Source: a virus | IMG/VR virus record: IMGVR_UViG_3300020175_001475 | Location: 1 to 31,206 of that record | Reading direction: 5' to 3' (one strand) | DNA: 31,206 bases | Part shown: positions 28,197 through 31,206 of the stretch, piece after piece | Position numbering within the stretch: the first letter of the stretch is position 1 | Layout of the letters: every line of letters begins with the position of its first letter | The notes under the pieces: model-generated | Database searches by the model: none | Seen by the model: only the letters and a program-made list of their open reading frames with translations | What the model was told of the DNA's origin: nothing | Position numbers and translations under genes: made by a program

Positions 28197-28631
28197 ATGG
28201 CTGAAGCATCTATTGACAACCTAGCAACAAAAAGAAGTCTAATTGATCTGAGCTCTCATAGCGATGGAGACTTCGATTTAAGTAAAGAGTTTATTTTATC
28301 GTTTGTATATGACGATATTATTTTAGTTGAGTATATTGATGAAGCACCGGATGCTTCCGGTGATAATATTATGAGAGATGGTATTTATATACCCACTAAT
28401 ACTCTCACAAAAACGTGGCGTAAAGCTAAGGTCATTCTGGCTGGCCCGGAATGTAAATATACAAAAGCAGGTGACATCGTTATGTTTCCTAATGATAAAG
28501 GAGCGTCAGTTGCAAATATTCAGATCGCTGATTATGGTACAATAAACAAGGGTATGTTTTTGAATGAGCAAAGATTGTTCGGTATTTGCAAGAGACGAGA
28601 AGATATAGAAGACGGTAATGCCAAAAGTTAG
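28197..28631 (+). CDS. GroES/gp31-like co-chaperonin
   Basis: A 144-aa beta-barrel protein. SFVYDDIILVEYIDEAPDASGDNIMRDGIYIPTNTLTKTWRKAKVILAGPECKYTKAGDIVMFPNDKG follows GroES: a first strand with R/K-hydrophobic-V residues, a mobile loop (EAPDASGDNIMRDGIYIP, where gp31 and GroES dock on GroEL), then G-x-x-x-x-x-x-x-x-V-x-x-G-D-x-V-x-F. T4 gp31 replaces GroES to help GroEL fold the capsid protein. The late promoter fits that role. The C-terminus is extended (RREDIEDGNAKS). Confidence 0.75.
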   Translation: MAEASIDNLATKRSLIDLSSHSDGDFDLSKEFILSFVYDDIILVEYIDEAPDASGDNIMRDGIYIPTNTLTKTWRKAKVILAGPECKYTKAGDIVMFPNDKGASVANIQIADYGTINKGMFLNEQRLFGICKRREDIEDGNAKS

Positions 28632-28983
28632 CCGTCAGAGTTTATTGCAGTTATTAGATAATAATGTCTGTGAAATAACATTTATCAAGCGTACAACAGG
28701 TGAAGTGCGTACGATGCTCTGCACGAATGATCAGACTATTTTAAATAGTGTAAACGGTCGTACCACATTAAACTATAAACCACCTTCTAGGCTGCCTGAG
28801 TATGCACCAGGGCCAAAGAACCTAGTATTAACTTGGGACGTCTTCATGCAAGATTGGCGAATGGTTAACATGGATACTTGTAACCTTATTAAGAGTATAC
28901 CACGTGATGAGTTCTGGGAGTATTTTAACACTAGTGTTTATACTATGACGACAGAACAGAAACAACAATTTATGGGTAAATGA
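28618..28983 (+). CDS. WYL_2/SH3-like small phage protein
   Basis: A 121-aa protein. NNVCEITFIKRTTGEVRTMLCTNDQTIL followed by LVLTWDVFMQDWRMVNMDTCNLIKSI is the pattern of the phage WYL_2 (PF10902, Sm-like SH3 barrel) family: C-E-I-x-F-x-K-x-x-G-x-x-R-x-M-x-C-T, then V-x-D-x-x-x-x-x-W-R. Members may bind nucleic acid; function unknown. It overlaps the co-chaperonin by 14 bases and the next gene by 4. Confidence 0.7.
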   Translation: MPKVSRQSLLQLLDNNVCEITFIKRTTGEVRTMLCTNDQTILNSVNGRTTLNYKPPSRLPEYAPGPKNLVLTWDVFMQDWRMVNMDTCNLIKSIPRDEFWEYFNTSVYTMTTEQKQQFMGK

Positions 28984-29327
28984 GACAGGTAGCAGCTATA
29001 GAGACACAATTGAACGACTTCCTGCTAAGGGACGTAGTATTTCTCCTGAGTAATGGAAAGACCCTTAAAAAAGGTAAATTAATTTTATTTAAGTTTAAGG
29101 AATTTCATTTTGTATTTACGCTAAGGAATCATAAAGATGAAACACGCGTGTATGAAATACCCTACCCGTATAACTGGGAACGGCAAGACGCTGGTAATTT
29201 AAAGTTCTCATATGACCTAGCGGAGCTCGCTGGTACTAGTAAGACCCTATTTTACCGTATAAAGGTACTTGACAAATCTAATTGTAATAAATTTTACGAT
29301 TCAAGCCTTGTTTTATCTGTTGTGTAG
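28980..29327 (+). CDS. Hypothetical protein (115 aa)
   Basis: A beta-rich, basic protein: MRQVAAIETQLNDFLLRDVVFLLSNGKTLKKGKLILFKFKEFHFVFTLRNHKDETRVYEIPYPYNWERQ. The regular strands suggest a small beta-barrel, perhaps nucleic-acid-binding. I do not recognise it. It is translationally coupled to the WYL_2 gene (ATGA overlap). Confidence 0.65.
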   Translation: MRQVAAIETQLNDFLLRDVVFLLSNGKTLKKGKLILFKFKEFHFVFTLRNHKDETRVYEIPYPYNWERQDAGNLKFSYDLAELAGTSKTLFYRIKVLDKSNCNKFYDSSLVLSVV

Positions 29328-29335
29328 CTTATACT
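29308..29335 (+). promoter_or_regulatory. Sigma70-like promoter TTGTTT-16-TATACT for the helicase
   Basis: TTGTTT (29308-29313), 16-base spacer, TATACT (29330-29335), exactly 6 bases to the ATG at 29342. It lies in the end of the preceding gene. Confidence 0.55.
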
Positions 29336-29341
29336 GGTTAC

Positions 29342-30964
29342 ATGGTAGGTAAACTTTTAAATAACTTTCCTCAGGGATATACCCCGAGTAGTCAACAAGA
29401 TAAGATAATTAGAAAAATTGACGGAGCATTTAGCTCTGGAAATAAATTCGTTATATGTTGTGCGCCTACCGGAAGTGGTAAGAGCTTTATATCAAAAACT
29501 CTCGCGAATGCTTCAACTCCTTTTACTGATAACTTTACTGAGTTGGTTAATACATATGCAGCCTTTAAGATGGATTCTAACGGTAATTATGCGCATGCGA
29601 GCGAATGCAAAAATGACCTACCTGCCGGCGCGTTTGCATTAACTATTACAAAGGCTCTGCAAGACCAATACCAGGATTTATTCGAAGATACAGCTGTACT
29701 GAAAGGTAAGGCGAACTATAGAAGTACTATTGACGAGAATATTGATGTCGAGCAAGAGTCTGTAGTAATGCCGAAGAAGATTCTAGATGCTCATAGACAG
29801 GCTAATAAATGTGACTATCATAATGACCGTAATGCTGCTCTTACTAGTAAGTTCACGGCTTTAAACTATAAGATGTTCTTAGCGTTGCCCGATCATGTCA
29901 AGTATAAGAACTACATTATATGTGACGAGGCATCTGAGTTAGAAGATGAAATCATAAAGCAATTTTCTGTAGCGATTGATATTCAAAGATTGCAGAAACT
30001 TAAAGTTAAGATCTTCCCGCTCGCATCTACTAAAAATACTGCTGTTAAAAAGTGGTTAAATGAAGTACAGTCAACCATTATTGAGCATATTAACATATTG
30101 ACTGATGGTATTAAATTAGGCCTCTCAAATAACGAGTTATCTAAGTTAAAATATCTTAGGAGCTTGCATAGTACTTTAGTATTGATTAGTGATACCTGGC
30201 AGCAGTGCGAGTATATTGTACAGGTAGAGGATAAGTTTAATATCAGACTTACTCCGCTCAAAGTTGATACCCTCTCGAGCTATATCTTCAAGTATGCTGA
30301 GAAAGTTTTATTGATGTCAGCTACAGTTATTGATCATAAGAACTTAGCTAAGACTCTAGGTATTAAGGAATATAAATATGTCGAGTCTGGTAGCTCATTC
30401 GACCCAGCTAAAGCACCTATATACATATCTAGATCTAATCGGCTTAATCATGCTAACCTACAAAAAGCTCTACCATCGATTGTAGAGCAGATAAAGGAGA
30501 TTTGTAAGAATCATAGCGGTGATAAAGGTATTATACATACACATACAAATTACATTACCGGGTACCTTCAAAGAGGTTTGAGTGATTCGAGGTTTCTTTA
30601 CCGAGATGGTATGACCCGTAATGAAGAGATCTTAGAAGAGCATACAGCGTCAGATCAACCAACAGTATTAGTAAGTCCATCCTTAGGACTAGGAGTCGAT
30701 CTTAAGGGAGACCTAGCACGTTTTCAGATTATTATTAAAGCTGCGTACCTACCACTCGGGGATGATAGAGTAAAAAAGATGTTTGAGCAGGATAAGCAAT
30801 GGTATGCTAATAAGATGCTTTCAAACTTTATACAACAATGCGGTAGAGGTATACGTAATCAGGATGATCATTGCGTTACGTATGTTCTCGACGCTAATAT
30901 ATATGATGCGGTTATACGTAATAAATCAAAACTACCCAAGTACTTCCTAGATAGATTCGTATAA
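29342..30964 (+). CDS. XPD/DinG-like superfamily 2 helicase
   Basis: A 540-aa SF2 helicase. Motif I is A41-P-T-G-S-G-K-S48, motif II is D195-E-A-S (YIICDEASELEDE), VLLMSATVID is motif III, and GLGVDLKGDLARFQIIIKAAYLP and QQCGRGIRNQDDHCVTYVLD are the motif V and VI region of the Helicase_C_2 (DinG/XPD) group. These enzymes unwind DNA 5' to 3' in repair. The LKGKANY that normally precedes the Fe-S cysteines is followed by Ser, and only one Cys (NKCDYHN) remains, so the 4Fe-4S cluster is probably absent. It has its own sigma70-like promoter. Confidence 0.85.
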   Translation: MVGKLLNNFPQGYTPSSQQDKIIRKIDGAFSSGNKFVICCAPTGSGKSFISKTLANASTPFTDNFTELVNTYAAFKMDSNGNYAHASECKNDLPAGAFALTITKALQDQYQDLFEDTAVLKGKANYRSTIDENIDVEQESVVMPKKILDAHRQANKCDYHNDRNAALTSKFTALNYKMFLALPDHVKYKNYIICDEASELEDEIIKQFSVAIDIQRLQKLKVKIFPLASTKNTAVKKWLNEVQSTIIEHINILTDGIKLGLSNNELSKLKYLRSLHSTLVLISDTWQQCEYIVQVEDKFNIRLTPLKVDTLSSYIFKYAEKVLLMSATVIDHKNLAKTLGIKEYKYVESGSSFDPAKAPIYISRSNRLNHANLQKALPSIVEQIKEICKNHSGDKGIIHTHTNYITGYLQRGLSDSRFLYRDGMTRNEEILEEHTASDQPTVLVSPSLGLGVDLKGDLARFQIIIKAAYLPLGDDRVKKMFEQDKQWYANKMLSNFIQQCGRGIRNQDDHCVTYVLDANIYDAVIRNKSKLPKYFLDRFV

Positions 30965-30977
30965 CCGGCTGTATTTG

Positions 30978-30985
30978 TATAAATA
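30978..30985 (+). promoter_or_regulatory. T4-type late promoter TATAAATA, 7 nt before ATG
   Basis: A perfect TATAAATA, 7 bases before the ATG at 30993, in the 28-base gap after the helicase. Confidence 0.75.
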
Positions 30986-30992
30986 TTTGTCG

Positions 30993-31206
30993 ATGGAGAC
31001 ATTTAAACAATACTACTACCTCGATGAAAATTTAAAGAGTGCAATCGCTGCTGGTGCACTAGGCCTAGCTTCGCTTGCTGGCGGTACAACAGCAGACGCG
31101 TCTGGTATTACGTTCTCCTCACCCTCTAAAGCTGCTCTAAAGGTATCTCCATCACCTATATATAATCCTAGTTTTATTCAGGAAGTAAAGAGCGCCGAAA
31201 ATTTTC
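30993..31206 (+). CDS. Late protein with targeting-like N-terminus, 3' end outside window
   Basis: The first 71 codons of a gene that runs off the window. The start METFKQYYYLDENLKS is again like the T4 targeting peptide, followed by an Ala/Gly-rich helix SAIAAGALGLASLAGGTTADASG and a Ser/Pro-rich linker (SSPSKAALKVSPSPIYNPSF). This N-terminus resembles those of packaged or tail-associated lysozyme-type proteins in marine phages, but the catalytic part is not visible. Late promoter directly upstream. Confidence 0.7.
   Translation, partial: METFKQYYYLDENLKSAIAAGALGLASLAGGTTADASGITFSSPSKAALKVSPSPIYNPSFIQEVKSAENF

Noticed and set aside
1-31206. CRISPR arrays, insertion sequences, integrase or attachment sites
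   Set aside because: I saw no regularly spaced repeats, transposase or integrase motifs, or paired att-like direct repeats; the tRNA has no adjacent copy of its 3' end that I can see in the window.
1-31206. T4-type middle promoters (MotA boxes)
   Set aside because: No consistent TGCTT box about 30 bases before starts was seen, apart from TTGCTT before folE, which fits better as a -35 hexamer.

Overview
This window looks like part of a large AT-rich tailed phage of the T4-like (contractile-tail, marine) kind. The support is a clamp-loader small-subunit-like gene, a GroES/gp31-like co-chaperonin, a PhoH ATPase, a phage WYL_2-type small protein, T4-type late promoter boxes (TATAAATA) and one tRNA among tightly packed, overlapping genes. 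The host cannot be read from the sequence. The sigma70-like promoters (TTGNNN, 16 bp, TATAAT) argue against a Bacteroidetes host; a marine proteobacterium is my guess.

Layout. (1) 1-13025: a glycan or surface-modification island, nearly all on the + strand and mostly overlapping by a few bases. It holds two radical SAM enzymes alternating with GT8-like transferases, a HisC-like aminotransferase, a 2OG-Fe(II) oxygenase, a sugar epimerase/dehydratase, a PIG-L deacetylase, a short DegT-type aminotransferase, an RmlD-like reductase, an amidinotransferase, and GT8/GT32 transferases. Two paralogous small proteins frame the first 5 kb. (2) 13040-19070: an Hc1 histone-like protein, a retropepsin-like protein, FolE, a 504-aa protein, QueD, PhoH and QueE. 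(3) 19160-23548: small virion or membrane genes, tRNA-Asn(GUU), a holin-like gene of different base composition, a Mn-type superoxide dismutase, a PD-(D/E)XK nuclease and a P-loop NTPase. (4) 23577-27190: a second glycan cluster with three GT2/GT-A transferases, a GT10 fucosyltransferase-like gene and a SAM methyltransferase-like gene. (5) 27242-31206: DUF366, clamp-loader-like, co-chaperonin, WYL_2 and XPD/DinG-like helicase genes, then the start of another gene.

How they fit together. FolE, QueD and QueE would convert GTP to 7-carboxy-7-deazaguanine. The DUF366 protein, under the same kind of promoter, may continue to a 7-deazaguanine derivative for DNA protection. No QueC or transglycosylase (DpdA) lies in the window. 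The two glycan clusters probably build or alter a surface glycan, possibly with guanidino, acetamido, fucosyl and methyl groups.

Two patterns run across the window. First, nearly every gene that opens a transcription unit has its -10 box or late box placed so that transcription should begin at, or a few bases before, the start codon, with no room for a Shine-Dalgarno site. This predicts leaderless mRNAs. Second, several proteins, including the superoxide dismutase, begin with a short peptide resembling the T4 capsid-targeting and prohead-protease-cleavage sequence. This suggests that they are packaged in the head.
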